64,000 nucleotides of DNA from Deinococcus sp. Marseille-Q6407 (GCF_946848805.1 NZ_CAMPFU010000003.1:62001-126000); one strand, 5' to 3'. Positions 31,035 through 40,221 are shown, counted from the stretch's first letter. Made by a program: numbers and translations. The notes: generated by a model not told the origin, from the sequence alone.

Positions 31035-31128
31035 CTGCACTCAGTCCAGTACGGCCGGCCCCGCTAGACTGGACGCATGACCCTGGACGCCGTGGTGGTG
31101 GGCGCTGGCCCCAATGGACTGAGTGCAG
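31035..31128. repeat. 14-bp perfect inverted repeat flanking the promoter and start of the CrtI-like gene
   Basis: CTGCACTCAGTCCA (31035-31048) is the exact reverse complement of TGGACTGAGTGCAG (31115-31128). The arms are 66 bp apart and enclose the -10 box TAGACT (31065-31070) and the ATG (31077). The right arm lies inside codons 13-18 of the gene. The left arm would not be in a leaderless transcript. Paired operator sites with DNA looping, or a large cruciform, are possible readings. Confidence 0.65.
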
Positions 31129-32486
31129 CCATCACCCTGGCCCGCGCCGGGCTGAAGGTGCAGCTGCTGGAAGCGCACTCGCAGGTGGGCGGCGGCCTGA
31201 GCAGCCGGCAGTGGCAAGGCTTTACCTTCGACAACGGGAGCGCCATTCACCCGCTGGGCTACGCTTCGCCTGTGTGGCAGACCTGGCCGCTGCACGCTTT
31301 CGGGCTGGACTGGGTGCGCTCGCCGGCCCCTTACGCGCACCTGTGGTGGGACGGCCGGGCGCTGGCACTGCCGCAAAACCTGGACGCCGCTGCCGAGCAG
31401 TTGGGCCCCGACGGTGACCGCTGGCGCGCCCTGTTCGGGCCGCTGGTCGCCGCTCAGCCCCGGCTGCTGGAAGACACCTTGCGGCCGCTGCTGCGGGTGC
31501 CGCGCTGGCCGCTGACCCTGGCCCGCTTCGGACTGCCGGCGCTGGTGCCGGCGCCGCTGCTGGCCCGGCTGTTTCAGACCGAAGAAGCCCGGGCACTGTG
31601 GGCCGGCTTGGCCGCGCACGTGAACCTGCCGATGCGGACCCCCGGTGTAAGCGCCGCCGTCCTGATGCTGGGCAGCGCCGCGCACGCCGGGGGCTGGCCG
31701 TTTCCGCGCGGCGGCGCCCAGGCCCTGGCCGACGCCCTGGCCGACTATTTCCGCTTTCTGGGCGGCGAGATTCATCTGAATACCCCGGTGGCCTCGCGCG
31801 CTGACCTGCCGGCGGCGCGGGCGGTGCTGGTGGATTCCAGCCCGGTGGTCGCCCGCCGCCTGCTGCGCCGCTCTACCCCCGCCTACGACGCCTGGCTGGC
31901 CCGCTTTCGCTATGGCCTGGGCGCCGTCAAGCTGGACTATGCCCTCAGCGGGCCAGTGCCCTGGCGGGACCCGGCGGCCGCCCGCGCCGCCACCTTACAT
32001 ATCGGCGGCAGCCTGGCAACCATTGCCGGCGCTGAGGAGAACGCCGCCGATGGGCAGCTGCCGGAGCGGCCCTATCTGCTGGCCGCTCAGCACACCCTCT
32101 TTGACCCCAGCCGGGCGCCGGCCGGCAGGCACACCTTCTGGGTCTACGCGCACGCCCCGGCCGACACCGAGTCAGCCTATGCCGATACCATCGAAGCGGC
32201 ACTGGAACAACTGGCACCCAGCTTTCGCTCGCTCGTCCTGCACCGCGAAGTCACCACGCCCCGTGACCTCGAAGCGTTCAGCCCGGTCTTTGTGGGCGGC
32301 GACGTGAACGGGGGCCGTTTTGACCTGCCGGGGCTGCTGGCCCGCCCGGTGCCCACGCCCACGCCCTACCGCACGCCCGACCCGCAGGTGTATCTGTGCA
32401 GTTCGGCCACTCCGCCCGGGGGCGGTGTACACGGCATGAGCGGCTGGCAGGCGGCCCGGGCAGTCTTGCAGGACCTGTTCCGCTAA
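31077..32486 (+). CDS. FAD-dependent phytoene-desaturase-like oxidoreductase
   Basis: This 469-residue flavoprotein has the dinucleotide-binding motif [20 protein letters not shown] at residues 4-23, then [14 protein letters not shown]. The C-terminal FAD signature is near [20 protein letters not shown]. This layout is that of the CrtI/phytoene dehydrogenase-related superfamily of isoprenoid and retinoid oxidoreductases. The exact substrate is unknown; a role in carotenoid metabolism is possible in a pigmented Deinococcus but unproven. No other crt gene is nearby. TAGACT (31065-31070) ends 6 bases before the ATG, so the mRNA is probably leaderless. A 14-bp inverted repeat spans this promoter. 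Confidence 0.88.
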   Translation: MTLDAVVVGAGPNGLSAAITLARAGLKVQLLEAHSQVGGGLSSRQWQGFTFDNGSAIHPLGYASPVWQTWPLHAFGLDWVRSPAPYAHLWWDGRALALPQNLDAAAEQLGPDGDRWRALFGPLVAAQPRLLEDTLRPLLRVPRWPLTLARFGLPALVPAPLLARLFQTEEARALWAGLAAHVNLPMRTPGVSAAVLMLGSAAHAGGWPFPRGGAQALADALADYFRFLGGEIHLNTPVASRADLPAARAVLVDSSPVVARRLLRRSTPAYDAWLARFRYGLGAVKLDYALSGPVPWRDPAAARAATLHIGGSLATIAGAEENAADGQLPERPYLLAAQHTLFDPSRAPAGRHTFWVYAHAPADTESAYADTIEAALEQLAPSFRSLVLHREVTTPRDLEAFSPVFVGGDVNGGRFDLPGLLARPVPTPTPYRTPDPQVYLCSSATPPGGGVHGMSGWQAARAVLQDLFR

Positions 32487-32506
32487 TCCACTGCCGGCAC
32501 TCTGGA

Positions 32507-32535
32507 GGCCGGCGCTCCAAGCATAAGCGCCGGCC
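32507..32535. terminator. Hairpin between convergent oxidoreductase and HU genes
   Basis: GGCCGGCGCT (32507-32516) pairs perfectly with AGCGCCGGCC (32526-32535) around a 9-base loop. No T-run follows on either strand. Its place between two convergent stops suggests bidirectional termination or mRNA 3'-end protection. Confidence 0.55.
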
Positions 32536-32566
32536 CACCCATTCAGGCAGGCCAGCGCCAGCAGCC

Positions 32567-32851
32567 TCAGAGCCGGTCTTTAAGGCCAGTGGAAATCTTG
32601 AAGCGCACCTTTTTTCCGGCAGGGATGGTGATGCGTTCAGTGGTACCGGGGCGCACACCCTGACGCTGGGCTGTTGGGGAGATACTGAAGGTGCCCAGGC
32701 CCAGCAGGCCTACGGTGCGGCCTTCTTTCAGGGCGTCCACCATCAGCGACACGGCCGATGTGACCACTTCACCGGCCTGCTTGCGCGAAAGTCCAGTCTG
32801 CTCACTGATACGGGAGGCCAGTTCGGCCTTGGCGACTTTTTCCTTGTTCAT
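32567..32851 (-). CDS. hup: HU-family DNA-binding protein
   Basis: HU dimers bend and compact DNA and help organise the Deinococcus nucleoid. The 94-residue product is a bare HU fold: MNKEKVAKAELASRISEQTG, then SRKQAGEVVTSAVSLMVDAL, GLLGLGTFSISPTAQRQGVR PGT with the beta-arm, and VRFKISTGLKDRL at the end. It lacks the long Lys/Ala-rich N-terminal extension reported for D. radiodurans HU. The ATG at 32849-32851 is chosen because GGAGGA lies just upstream on the coding strand. The promoter region contains TGTAAA-N4-TTTACA (32955-32970), a possible operator. It probably makes an abundant transcript. Confidence 0.95.
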   Translation of the reverse strand: MNKEKVAKAELASRISEQTGLSRKQAGEVVTSAVSLMVDALKEGRTVGLLGLGTFSISPTAQRQGVRPGTTERITIPAGKKVRFKISTGLKDRL

Positions 32852-32954
32852 AGCTTCCTCCAGCAAAAGCCACGGGTACGGCAGCCCGGTGCCTGCGCAT
32901 GGCCCGGCTGAGCCCGGCCAGCTTCATTTGGTCTTTGGCGAACCTTAGCACAAA

Positions 32955-32970
32955 TGTAAAAAAGTTTACA
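32955..32970. promoter_or_regulatory. Dyad TGTAAA-N4-TTTACA in the HU promoter region
   Basis: A perfect 6-4-6 inverted repeat lies about 105 bp upstream of the hup start codon in an AT-rich island (32945-32980) that stands out from the GC-rich surroundings. It may be a regulator site or part of an AT-rich upstream promoter element. Confidence 0.4.
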
Positions 32971-32999
32971 AAATATCCACCCATCTGGGGGGGCGGAGG

Positions 33000-33737
33000 C
33001 TACTCAGCCAAAGGAGGAAGCGTGATGATACGGACTCGGCCGCTCAGACCGTCAAAGGTCCAGAGCCGGCCCAGCAGCGGCTGCCCGACGCCGCCCAGCA
33101 GCTTGAGAGCTTCAAGGGCCATCATCTGCCCCACCAGCGCCGGCACCGGGCCCAGCACGCCGGCTTCGTCGCAGCTGTCCGCCTGCGCCCCTGCTGGTGG
33201 GAAGACGTCCTGCAGGCGGCGGCCCTGTGCGAACACCGTCACCATGCCCGAGGTGCCACTAGCCGCGCCCCACACGCAGGGCAGCCCGGCCGCGTGCGCC
33301 GCGTCGGCCAGTGCATAGCGGGTGTCCAGGTTGTCGGTGGCGTCTATCACCAGCGACATTCCGTCTAGCAGTTCGGCAGCGTTGTCCGGGGTCAGGGCCG
33401 GCACCACTTCGGGCCGCACGAATGGGTTGATGGCCTGCGCCTGAGCCGCTGCCAGCTCGGCCTTGGAACGCCCTACATCGGCCGTGCGGAACAGCAGCTG
33501 CCGGTGCAGGTTGCTGAGGTCCACCGTGTCATGGTCGGAAATTCGCAGCCTGCCCACGCCGGCGCCGGCCAGCGCCGCCGCCACCGCGCAGCCCAGGCCG
33601 CCGGCCCCCACCAGCAGCACCCGCGCCGCCGCCAGCCGCTCCTGTGCGCCGGCTTGTTGCCATTCGGTCACCAGCAGCGGGCGGCTGTAACGGCGCAGTT
33701 CAGGGCGGGTCAGGCGGCGGGCGTGGGCAGCAGGCAT
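33000..33737 (-). CDS. moeB: ThiF/MoeB/HesA-family adenylyltransferase
   Basis: E1-like enzymes of this family adenylate the C-terminal Gly-Gly of a sulfur-carrier protein (MoaD or ThiS). The 245-residue product has the ATP-binding Rossmann motif RVLLVGAGGLGCAVAAALAG at about residues 39-58, then ISDHDTVDLSNLHRQLLFRT with the conserved Asp, Asn and Arg, and SLVIDATDNLDTRYALADAA. The later conserved regions GAASGTSGMVTVFAQG and GVLGPVPALVGQMMALEALK are present. The usual paired CxxC zinc motif is not obvious. The ATG at 33735-33737 fits the family start (LTRPELRRYSRPLL). MoeB versus ThiF cannot be settled here. Confidence 0.85.
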   Translation of the reverse strand: MPAAHARRLTRPELRRYSRPLLVTEWQQAGAQERLAAARVLLVGAGGLGCAVAAALAGAGVGRLRISDHDTVDLSNLHRQLLFRTADVGRSKAELAAAQAQAINPFVRPEVVPALTPDNAAELLDGMSLVIDATDNLDTRYALADAAHAAGLPCVWGAASGTSGMVTVFAQGRRLQDVFPPAGAQADSCDEAGVLGPVPALVGQMMALEALKLLGGVGQPLLGRLWTFDGLSGRVRIITLPPLAE

Positions 33738-33815
33738 CTCGCGGTCCAGTCTAAAGAGGCCGGGCGGGCCAGCACCGTAAGCCCGGCGGGGCAAGCCCCG
33801 CGTTAGACTGCCCCC

Positions 33816-34439
33816 ATGTGGCTGCTCGTTTCCCTGCTGTCGCTGCTGCTGGGCTCGCTGGTGGCGGGCGTTTTGTATTCGCACTGGCGCGGGCAGGACA
33901 TCCGCCGGGCCGACCTGCCGGGCGGCAGCGGCACCTGGCGGCAGTACGGGCCGGCGGCCGGCATCGGTGTGGCGCTGTTCGACGGCCTGAAAGGCACCCT
34001 GGCGGTGTATCTGGCTGGACAGCTGATGCCGCAGGACCCACAGCTGGGCGCGGCCCTGGCCACCTTTTTCGTGGTGCTGGGCCACTGCTACCCGCCGCTG
34101 TTCGGCTTCCGGGGCGGGGGCGGTATCGCCACCCTGATCGGGGCACTGGCCCTGGCGGCTCCGCAAGCCCTGCTGGGTGCGCTGGTGGCCACGGCTATTT
34201 TCATGCCGCTCTACAAGTTGCTGCTGCAGCGCTACGTGCATATCAACGTGGTGCCGGTCACGGCCGGCGCCGTGGTGCCGGTGGCGCTGTGGCTGTCCTG
34301 GCGCGAGGGCGGCTTCTGGGCCACCCTGCTGGGCGTGCTGGTGATGGGCGTGCGGGCCGCGCACATGGTGCTCCAAAGCCGCCAGCAACAGCTGCGTGCA
34401 GCCGGGTCAGAGGCAGCCGAGTCTGGAGCCGGCCAGTGA
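33816..34439 (+). CDS. PlsY-like membrane protein lacking several conserved acyltransferase residues
   Basis: This 207-residue protein has five to six helices in the layout of PlsY, the acyl-phosphate:glycerol-3-phosphate acyltransferase. The second PlsY motif is recognisable as GHCYPPLFGFRGGGGIAT. However, the lysine of the usual F-K-G-G-K-G-V-A-T is replaced by glycine. The first motif (S-x-N-x-G-A-T-N) is reduced to GGSGTWRQYG, and the third (H-R-x-N-I-x-R-L) is missing at AHMVLQSRQQQLRAA. It is therefore probably a paralogue with an altered or lost activity, not the housekeeping enzyme. TAGACT (33804-33809) ends 6 bases before the ATG. Its stop overlaps the next gene (GTGA). Confidence 0.72.
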   Translation: MWLLVSLLSLLLGSLVAGVLYSHWRGQDIRRADLPGGSGTWRQYGPAAGIGVALFDGLKGTLAVYLAGQLMPQDPQLGAALATFFVVLGHCYPPLFGFRGGGGIATLIGALALAAPQALLGALVATAIFMPLYKLLLQRYVHINVVPVTAGAVVPVALWLSWREGGFWATLLGVLVMGVRAAHMVLQSRQQQLRAAGSEAAESGAGQ

Positions 34440-36763
34440 CGCGCCACCGACGCCAGCTGGGCCGGCTGACGGCAGCGCTGCTGTGTCTGGCCGCGCCGGG
34501 AATGGTGCAGGCGCAGACGGCGGCCACCTCCACAGTAGCCACCTCCACCGCAACCGGCTTCACCGCGCAGCGCGGCACGCCGGCCACCGAGGTGCAGCTG
34601 CAGGGCCGCGTCCTGACCGGTTCGCGGCTGGGTGAGGTGAGCTGGGCACAGACCTTTCCACCCGAGTTGGGTGACCTGCGGGGACCACTGCGCCAGGGCG
34701 ACGTAACCTATCTGGGCGCCGGCCCGGCCGTGCTGGCCTACAACGAACAGGGCAAGGTGCTGGCCCGCTACGACCTGTCGGCGCCGGTGCTGACGCTGGA
34801 CGGCTCTGGCGGCCTGATCCGGGCCACCGTTTCGGGCGGCGACTACCGCGAGACTTTTACCCTGACTGCGCCGGAAAACGGGGCCGGTACCCAGGAGCGG
34901 GTGGTCTTTACGCCCGACCCGGCAGTCACGCTCTGGACCATGCGGGCCGCCGATCTGGTGCCCGACTCGCAGGTGGCGCAGCAGTGGCGCCGCGACGCTT
35001 TTAACCCGTTTCTGGGCCTGCGGGCCGCGCAACAGGCCCGGGCCGCCGGGCAGCCCGCGCAGGAAGCCGCGCACCTCAGGCAGCTGATGGCCATGCCGCA
35101 GCCTTTTCCAGTATGGGTCAAGTTGGCGGCCCGGCTGGACGCCGCCGGCTATGCCGAGCAGGCCGACCGGGCGCTGGAACTGGCCCGCGCCGACGCCGCG
35201 CAGCGCGGGTACGATCCGGCCATCCGGGTCAGCCGCAGCGCCCCGGAAGCCTACGGGAACCCTGCCGGCTACATCAATTCGCTGCTGGAGCAGGGCCGGC
35301 TGACCCGCGCCGGGGTGTGGCTGCGGCATCTGCGCACGCTGCACCCCCGAATCCAGGGCGGCGAATCGCTATACCTGCGCTACACCGGGCTGCTGGAAAG
35401 TCAGGGCCGCGCCGGCGAGGCCAGCGAGTGGCGGCGCTTTGCCGATTCGCTGCGCAGCGAGACCCTCTATCACCGCGGCGACCAGGGCCTGATCAGGCTG
35501 CGTGATACCAGCAGCCTGGTCGCCGCAGCCCTGACGCTCAGCCTGCTGCTGGCCGCCTGGAGCATCCTGCGGCAGGCCCGGGCGGCCCGGCGGGCCGATC
35601 TGTCCAGCCTGACCTCTGGCCCCGGCAACGAAGGTGGGCACAGCTGGAAGCCCCGCCCGCTGGAGCGCCTGAGTTATACCCCGCTGCACTACGCCGGCAC
35701 CGGTGAGCGCCTGACCCTGCTGCTGCTGAGCGCCGCGCTGGTGCTGAGTGTCAGCGGCGGCCTGTGGGCCAGCCGAACAGCACGGCTGCTGGAAACGCCG
35801 GCACTGAACACCGGCACCTATGGGGGTGCCTGGGCCGAAAACGCCCTGGCCCGGCTGCCGCTGGGCAGCAGCCCCGAAGCCACACTGCTGCGGGGGCTCA
35901 GCACTCAGCTTTCAGGCGACCTTTCGGCGGCGCGGGTACGTTATCAGGCGGCCCAGGCGCTGCCCTGCGCCCGCAACAACCTCGGCGTGATTGCGGCCCT
36001 GCGCGGCGACCGTCCCAGCGCCGACGCCCTGTTCCGCTCCGCGCTGGCCGAGCAGCCCGGCCTGGGCGCAGCCGCCTACAACCTGGGCTTTCCGGTGCTG
36101 ACCCTGGGCAGCGAGTTTCAGGAACAGTACCGCGGCGGGGACCCACGCCTGTGTTACCCCGACGACCGCAGCCTGATCCGGGCACTCAGTGGTGGCGTGA
36201 CCGGGCTGTGGCGCTCGCAGCTGCTGGAACCGGGTCAGCAGCTGCAGGACATTGCCGCCGGGGCACGCCAGGGCCAGTTGCATCCCTGGGCACTGCTGTG
36301 GCTGTCTGAACTGCTGGCACTGGGCACCCTACTGCTGGCGTTGCTGCCACCGCGCCGCCCGGCCGGCGCTCCGCTGCGCACTGACCGCTGGGGCCAGAGC
36401 GACCTTGCAGCCCGCCGGCCGGAACGTGACCCGCTGGCCTGGGTGCTGCCCGGCAGTGGCCTGCTGGAATGGGTCTGGGGCGGCCCGCTGCTGCTGTCGT
36501 TCGTGTTGGGCGGGCTGGCCTGGGCAGCCGGCCGTGCCGCTGCCCTGCTGGCCGCCGGTGAGGCCTTGCCCTGGCCGCTGTCGCTGTGGCCCGCCGGCAG
36601 CTGGCCCAGCTCGCTGGCTTGGCTGCAAGGGGCCTGGCCGCTGGCCCTGATGGCGCTGGCCTGGCTGATCAATGCCGCTTTCTTGTGGCGCCTGGGGCGG
36701 ATTCACCGACGGGCACGCTCAGGGGGCGCCGGCCAGCCGCTCTCACCCTCCCGGCCCTCATAA
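34436..36763 (+). CDS. Large envelope protein with TPR-like repeats and several membrane helices, unknown function
   Basis: No named family is recognised in this 775-residue product. From GTG 34436 it has a signal (LGRLTAALLCLAAPGMVQAQ) and then a beta-rich, propeller-like domain (VSWAQTFPPELGDLRGPLRQ, VLAYNEQGKVLARYDLSAPV). TPR-like helical pairs follow at about residues 200-340 (AYGNPAGYINSLLEQGRLTR AGVW) and 470-560 (ARNNLGVIAALRGDRPSADA LFRS). Membrane helices occur near 355, 410, 610 and in the last 130 residues. The GTGA overlap with the PlsY-like gene shows coupling. It is probably a scaffold or assembly factor on the cell envelope. The next gene downstream also encodes a secreted protein. 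Confidence 0.72.
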   Translation: MTRHRRQLGRLTAALLCLAAPGMVQAQTAATSTVATSTATGFTAQRGTPATEVQLQGRVLTGSRLGEVSWAQTFPPELGDLRGPLRQGDVTYLGAGPAVLAYNEQGKVLARYDLSAPVLTLDGSGGLIRATVSGGDYRETFTLTAPENGAGTQERVVFTPDPAVTLWTMRAADLVPDSQVAQQWRRDAFNPFLGLRAAQQARAAGQPAQEAAHLRQLMAMPQPFPVWVKLAARLDAAGYAEQADRALELARADAAQRGYDPAIRVSRSAPEAYGNPAGYINSLLEQGRLTRAGVWLRHLRTLHPRIQGGESLYLRYTGLLESQGRAGEASEWRRFADSLRSETLYHRGDQGLIRLRDTSSLVAAALTLSLLLAAWSILRQARAARRADLSSLTSGPGNEGGHSWKPRPLERLSYTPLHYAGTGERLTLLLLSAALVLSVSGGLWASRTARLLETPALNTGTYGGAWAENALARLPLGSSPEATLLRGLSTQLSGDLSAARVRYQAAQALPCARNNLGVIAALRGDRPSADALFRSALAEQPGLGAAAYNLGFPVLTLGSEFQEQYRGGDPRLCYPDDRSLIRALSGGVTGLWRSQLLEPGQQLQDIAAGARQGQLHPWALLWLSELLALGTLLLALLPPRRPAGAPLRTDRWGQSDLAARRPERDPLAWVLPGSGLLEWVWGGPLLLSFVLGGLAWAAGRAAALLAAGEALPWPLSLWPAGSWPSSLAWLQGAWPLALMALAWLINAAFLWRLGRIHRRARSGGAGQPLSPSRPS

Positions 36764-36806
36764 CATCTGCAGGTGCGCGTCAGCTTGGGCAAGCATACTG
36801 AGGCTT

Positions 36807-38762
36807 ATGTGTGTTCGCTCGCAATGGCCTTCATCTCACCGACTGACCCGCACCGCTCGCTGGCTGCGGACCGGCCTGCTGGGCCTGGGCCTGTGCAGCG
36901 CCGCCGGCGCCCAGCTGCAGCTGAGTTTCAGCCCGGGGCAGAACAACGTCCTGATCGGCGGCAACAGCGCCAACATCGCCGCGCCGCAAGTGGTAGGCGG
37001 CCGGACCATGCTGCCGCTGAACGACACCGTATTGCTGCTGGGCTACCACCTGACCCGCCAGGGCGACGTGGTGAGCGTGATGGGCGGCGACCTGGCGGTG
37101 GACCTCAGCAGCGATCCCCCTACCGCCACGGTGGGCGGGCGGCTGCAGGAAGCCGGCAGCGTGGCCGTGCTGGGCGGCAAGGTCTATGTCTCGGCGCGGG
37201 TCATTGCGGTGGGCCTGGGCGGGCAGTTCATTCCTGGCCCAGGTGACTCGGCCGCGCTGTCGGTGCCGCCCCGCGGCGAGTTCGTGCCGCCGTCACGCGC
37301 CCTGACTTCGCCCCGGCCTGCAGCACCTGCTTCCACACCGCCAGTCTGGCCGGGAGCGACGCCGGGCGCAGCCGCGCCACGGCCGGCAGCCCCCATCACA
37401 GCTGTGCCTGCGACGCCGGTGGCTCCCGGGGCATTAACGCCGGTTCCAGCGCCGGTCTTTCCTTCAGCGCCTTCCCCTTCCTCCCCGGCGGCCGTGCAAC
37501 CGGCCGCCCCGCAGGCCCGCTTCGCGACCGACAAGGCTGTCTATGCTCCCGGCGAACGGGTGGTCTTTACCGAGTATTCTTACGACCCCGAAGGCGGCGG
37601 CCTGACTGCCCGCAACTGGACTGGCCGGCAGGACGCCTACTGGGCACCGGGCAACTATCCGGTCAGCCTGCAGGTCACCAACGGCCGCGGGCAGAGTTCC
37701 ACCGCCTATACCCGCACCATCCGCGTCGAGGGGCAATCGGGCGAGACGCCGGTCACCTATGCACTGCGGTACGGCGAAATCGGGGACAAGTTCGCCGACG
37801 GCCGCATCCTGAACTATCCGGCGCTGACCATGCAGCAGGGCACCCCGCGGCCGCTACCGCTGCTGTTCAGCGACAGCCCCGAAAAACCCAATCAGAACGG
37901 CGTGCTGTATCAGGATCAGGTGAGCGGCGAGGCGCGGCTGCTGGGCTACCACGTCAACGACCTGGGCCGCCCGACGCGGCTGTATATCGCAGTCCGCAAC
38001 CTGGAAAGCCGCCCGGTCAGTGTGCAGGTCGCCCAGCAGGGCGAAACCGCCCCCAGCCGGGTCGAGGGCATTCTGGGGCAGGTGACGCTGCTGGACTATT
38101 TCTCCAGCACGCCCCGCGGCGCACTGAACCTGCCGGCCGGCGGCCTGAGCGCCGTGTATGTCAGCCCCACCCTCAATCCGGGGCACGGTGTCAGCATCCT
38201 GCAGGACCTGCGCACCAGCGGGCGGGTGGCGGTCAGCTTCGTGATGCTGGAAGAAGGCGTGCCGCTCAGCGACGCGGCGCTGCGGTCGCTGCCCTACCTG
38301 CCGCTGGACGGCCGGCACCAGCGCGGCACCTTCGCGGGCGCCGACCGCCCGATGACGACGGCGCTCACGCAGCTGCCGGCGCGAGTGGTCATCGGTGACG
38401 GGCAGCACGACCCGGTCATCACCGGCCGCGATTCGGTCACCGGCAGCGCGCAGCGGCTGGCCGGCAACTACGGCGTGATGTACGACATGGAATTTACCGG
38501 CGCGGCCAACACCGCCATCGCCCTCAGCCCGCGCGGGGGCCTCTACCGGGGTGCCATGCGCATCATCGACGGCGACCTGACCCAGGTCATCAAGCTGCCG
38601 CGCGAGGGCAACGCCCTGACGCCCAACGAGCCGCAGCTGCTGTGGCGGGCCAAGTCCGACCGGGTCCGCATCCAGTTCATGCCGTCCAACGGCAGCGCCC
38701 TACCGGTCAATCTGGTGTTCTACCGGCTGCCGCCCAACACCTACAAGTGGTACCAGCCTTAA
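36807..38762 (+). CDS. Secreted protein with copper-amine-oxidase-like N-domain and PKD-like domain
   Basis: This 651-residue product has a signal peptide (TGLLGLGLCSAAGAQ). The N-terminal domain, about residues 30-150, resembles the copper amine oxidase N-terminal-like (stalk) domain used in cell-surface proteins: GGRTMLPLNDTVLLLGYHLT and GGKVYVSARVIAVGLGGQF. A Pro/Ala-rich linker follows, then a PKD-like fold (FTEYSYDPEGGGLTARNWTG, GNYPVSLQVTNGRGQSSTAY). The C-terminal 350 residues are beta-rich with no family I can name. It lies 43 bases downstream of the TPR-type gene in the same direction, so the two may form an envelope module. The enzymatic role of copper amine oxidases is not implied. 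Confidence 0.72.
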   Translation: MCVRSQWPSSHRLTRTARWLRTGLLGLGLCSAAGAQLQLSFSPGQNNVLIGGNSANIAAPQVVGGRTMLPLNDTVLLLGYHLTRQGDVVSVMGGDLAVDLSSDPPTATVGGRLQEAGSVAVLGGKVYVSARVIAVGLGGQFIPGPGDSAALSVPPRGEFVPPSRALTSPRPAAPASTPPVWPGATPGAAAPRPAAPITAVPATPVAPGALTPVPAPVFPSAPSPSSPAAVQPAAPQARFATDKAVYAPGERVVFTEYSYDPEGGGLTARNWTGRQDAYWAPGNYPVSLQVTNGRGQSSTAYTRTIRVEGQSGETPVTYALRYGEIGDKFADGRILNYPALTMQQGTPRPLPLLFSDSPEKPNQNGVLYQDQVSGEARLLGYHVNDLGRPTRLYIAVRNLESRPVSVQVAQQGETAPSRVEGILGQVTLLDYFSSTPRGALNLPAGGLSAVYVSPTLNPGHGVSILQDLRTSGRVAVSFVMLEEGVPLSDAALRSLPYLPLDGRHQRGTFAGADRPMTTALTQLPARVVIGDGQHDPVITGRDSVTGSAQRLAGNYGVMYDMEFTGAANTAIALSPRGGLYRGAMRIIDGDLTQVIKLPREGNALTPNEPQLLWRAKSDRVRIQFMPSNGSALPVNLVFYRLPPNTYKWYQP

Positions 38763-38826
38763 GCCGGTCAGTGGCTCTTCAAACAGGGGCAGGGGCAGCG
38801 GAGGCAGCTCCCGCCCCGTTTCCTTT

Positions 38827-39345
38827 TCAGGCTCTCCCGCGGCGGCGGCGCCGCGCCCGGCGCAGGCCGTGGTCTGGGCGAATACCGTCGGCAATCAGGT
38901 GCAGCCACTGACTGAGAAAGTACCCCAGCGTAACCGGCACCAGCAGCTTCCACTTGAAAGGGTCGGGCAGCGCCGGAAGATGCACCGCCGGCCAGAAGGT
39001 GCGCAGCAGGCCCACCGCCAGAAACACCAGAATGGCCAGGTAAGCCAGCCGGGTCAGCGGCCCGATCACCCAGGTGTGCGACAGCCCACGGTGGCTGAAC
39101 ACCATGCCGTAAGGCACCCACAGCGGCCCCAGAAAGCCCCAGTTCTTCTTGGAGTTCACGCGCTGCTCGGAAAGGTCCAGGTCCGGCGACAGCAAGAAGG
39201 TGCCGGCCAGGAAGCCCAGCGAGAATTGCAGGGTCTGCGACTGGGTCAGCGTAACCAGCCCGGCCCGCGAAGCCAGCAGCGTCCCGGTGCCCAGTGCCAG
39301 CAGCACGGCCATATTGATGGAATTGTGTACGCGTCCGCTCGGCAC
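38827..39345 (-). CDS. DUF2227-like putative membrane metal-binding protein
   Basis: This 172-residue product begins [20 protein letters not shown] and has the metal-ligand pattern of DUF2227/YdjM-like proteins: His in [41 protein letters not shown], and [14 protein letters not shown] near the end. Three to four hydrophobic helices separate these. It may be a membrane-bound metal-dependent hydrolase, but the reaction is unknown. The chosen start is GTG 39343-39345, directly before the conserved P-S-G-R-x-H-N. The tail is strongly basic ([11 protein letters not shown]). It is divergent from the uracil-DNA glycosylase gene across 82 bases. Confidence 0.8.
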   Translation of the reverse strand: MPSGRVHNSINMAVLLALGTGTLLASRAGLVTLTQSQTLQFSLGFLAGTFLLSPDLDLSEQRVNSKKNWGFLGPLWVPYGMVFSHRGLSHTWVIGPLTRLAYLAILVFLAVGLLRTFWPAVHLPALPDPFKWKLLVPVTLGYFLSQWLHLIADGIRPDHGLRRARRRRRGRA

Positions 39346-39427
39346 CGGCCCTACTATGCCGCCTCAGAGCGGGAAATTGCGAATTCATGCCCAGGCGCCG
39401 CGGCGGCTCTGGGCTAGGCTGGGCAGC

Positions 39428-40105
39428 ATGACGACCCCCGACCATGCAGATCTCTGGGCTCCTGACCTGCGGGCCCTGGACGAGCTGGAGCGCGAAAACA
39501 AGGCCTGCCACGCCTGCCCGCTGCGGGCCGGCTGCCTGCAGGTGGTGGTGGCCGACGGCAACCCGGCCGCCCAGCTGCTGATTATCGGCGAAGGCCCCGG
39601 CGGCAACGAGGACCGTGTTGGCCGCCCCTTTATCGGTCAGGCCGGGCAGCTGCTGGACCGGATTCTGGCCGGCGTGGGCCTGGACCGGCAGGACACCTAT
39701 ATCACCAACATCGTCAAGTGCCGGCCGCCGGGCAACCGCGCCCCCACCCCGGCCGAGACCGACATCTGCACCGACCTGTGGCTCAACCGCCAGCTGGCGC
39801 TGCTGCGGCCCCGGGTCATCGTGACGATGGGCAACACGCCCACCCGGCACCTGCTGGGCACCCAGCAAGGGATCACCCGGATGCGCGGGCAGTGGCACCC
39901 TTATACCCTGCCCGGCAGCGGCGCCACCGCCGCCTTGATGCCGATGTTCCACCCGGCCTACCTGCTGCGCAACGACACCCGCGTCAAAGGTGGTCCCAAG
40001 AGCCTGACCTGGGAGGACATTCAGGAGGTGGCCGGCGTGCTGCGCGGCGAGCGGCCCTTCCCGGTTACTCCGCCGGCCCCCAGCGACCAGCCCACGCTGT
40101 TCTAG
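39428..40105 (+). CDS. udg: Family-4 uracil-DNA glycosylase (Fe-S)
   Basis: This enzyme removes uracil from DNA in base excision repair. The 225-residue product has the four cluster cysteines C27, C30, C98 and C114 ([12 protein letters not shown] and TDIC). Catalytic motif A is [20 protein letters not shown] and motif B is [10 protein letters not shown]. The Glu in GEGPGxxED distinguishes family 4. TAGGCT (39415-39420) ends 7 bases before the ATG with no Shine-Dalgarno sequence, so the mRNA is probably leaderless. The C-terminus is disordered ([11 protein letters not shown]) and could be a partner-binding tail. No radiation-response palindrome is seen upstream. Confidence 0.95.
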   Translation: MTTPDHADLWAPDLRALDELERENKACHACPLRAGCLQVVVADGNPAAQLLIIGEGPGGNEDRVGRPFIGQAGQLLDRILAGVGLDRQDTYITNIVKCRPPGNRAPTPAETDICTDLWLNRQLALLRPRVIVTMGNTPTRHLLGTQQGITRMRGQWHPYTLPGSGATAALMPMFHPAYLLRNDTRVKGGPKSLTWEDIQEVAGVLRGERPFPVTPPAPSDQPTLF

Positions 40106-40163
40106 ATACCTTGGGTGGGCGCAGGTGCTGCCTCAGACCCGGCGAACCCCAAGACCAATACCC

Positions 40164-40200
40164 AGAGCCGCTTCTTCCGCGCACCCGGAGAAGCGGCTCT
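40164..40200. terminator. Strong hairpin between convergent udg and NlpC/P60 genes
   Basis: AGAGCCGCTTCT (40164-40175) pairs perfectly with AGAAGCGGCTCT (40189-40200), a 12-bp stem with a 13-base loop. Flanking T-runs are weak on both strands. Its location between two convergent stops fits bidirectional termination. Confidence 0.75.
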
Positions 40201-40221
40201 GTTGTGTGGTGAGAAAAAGGC

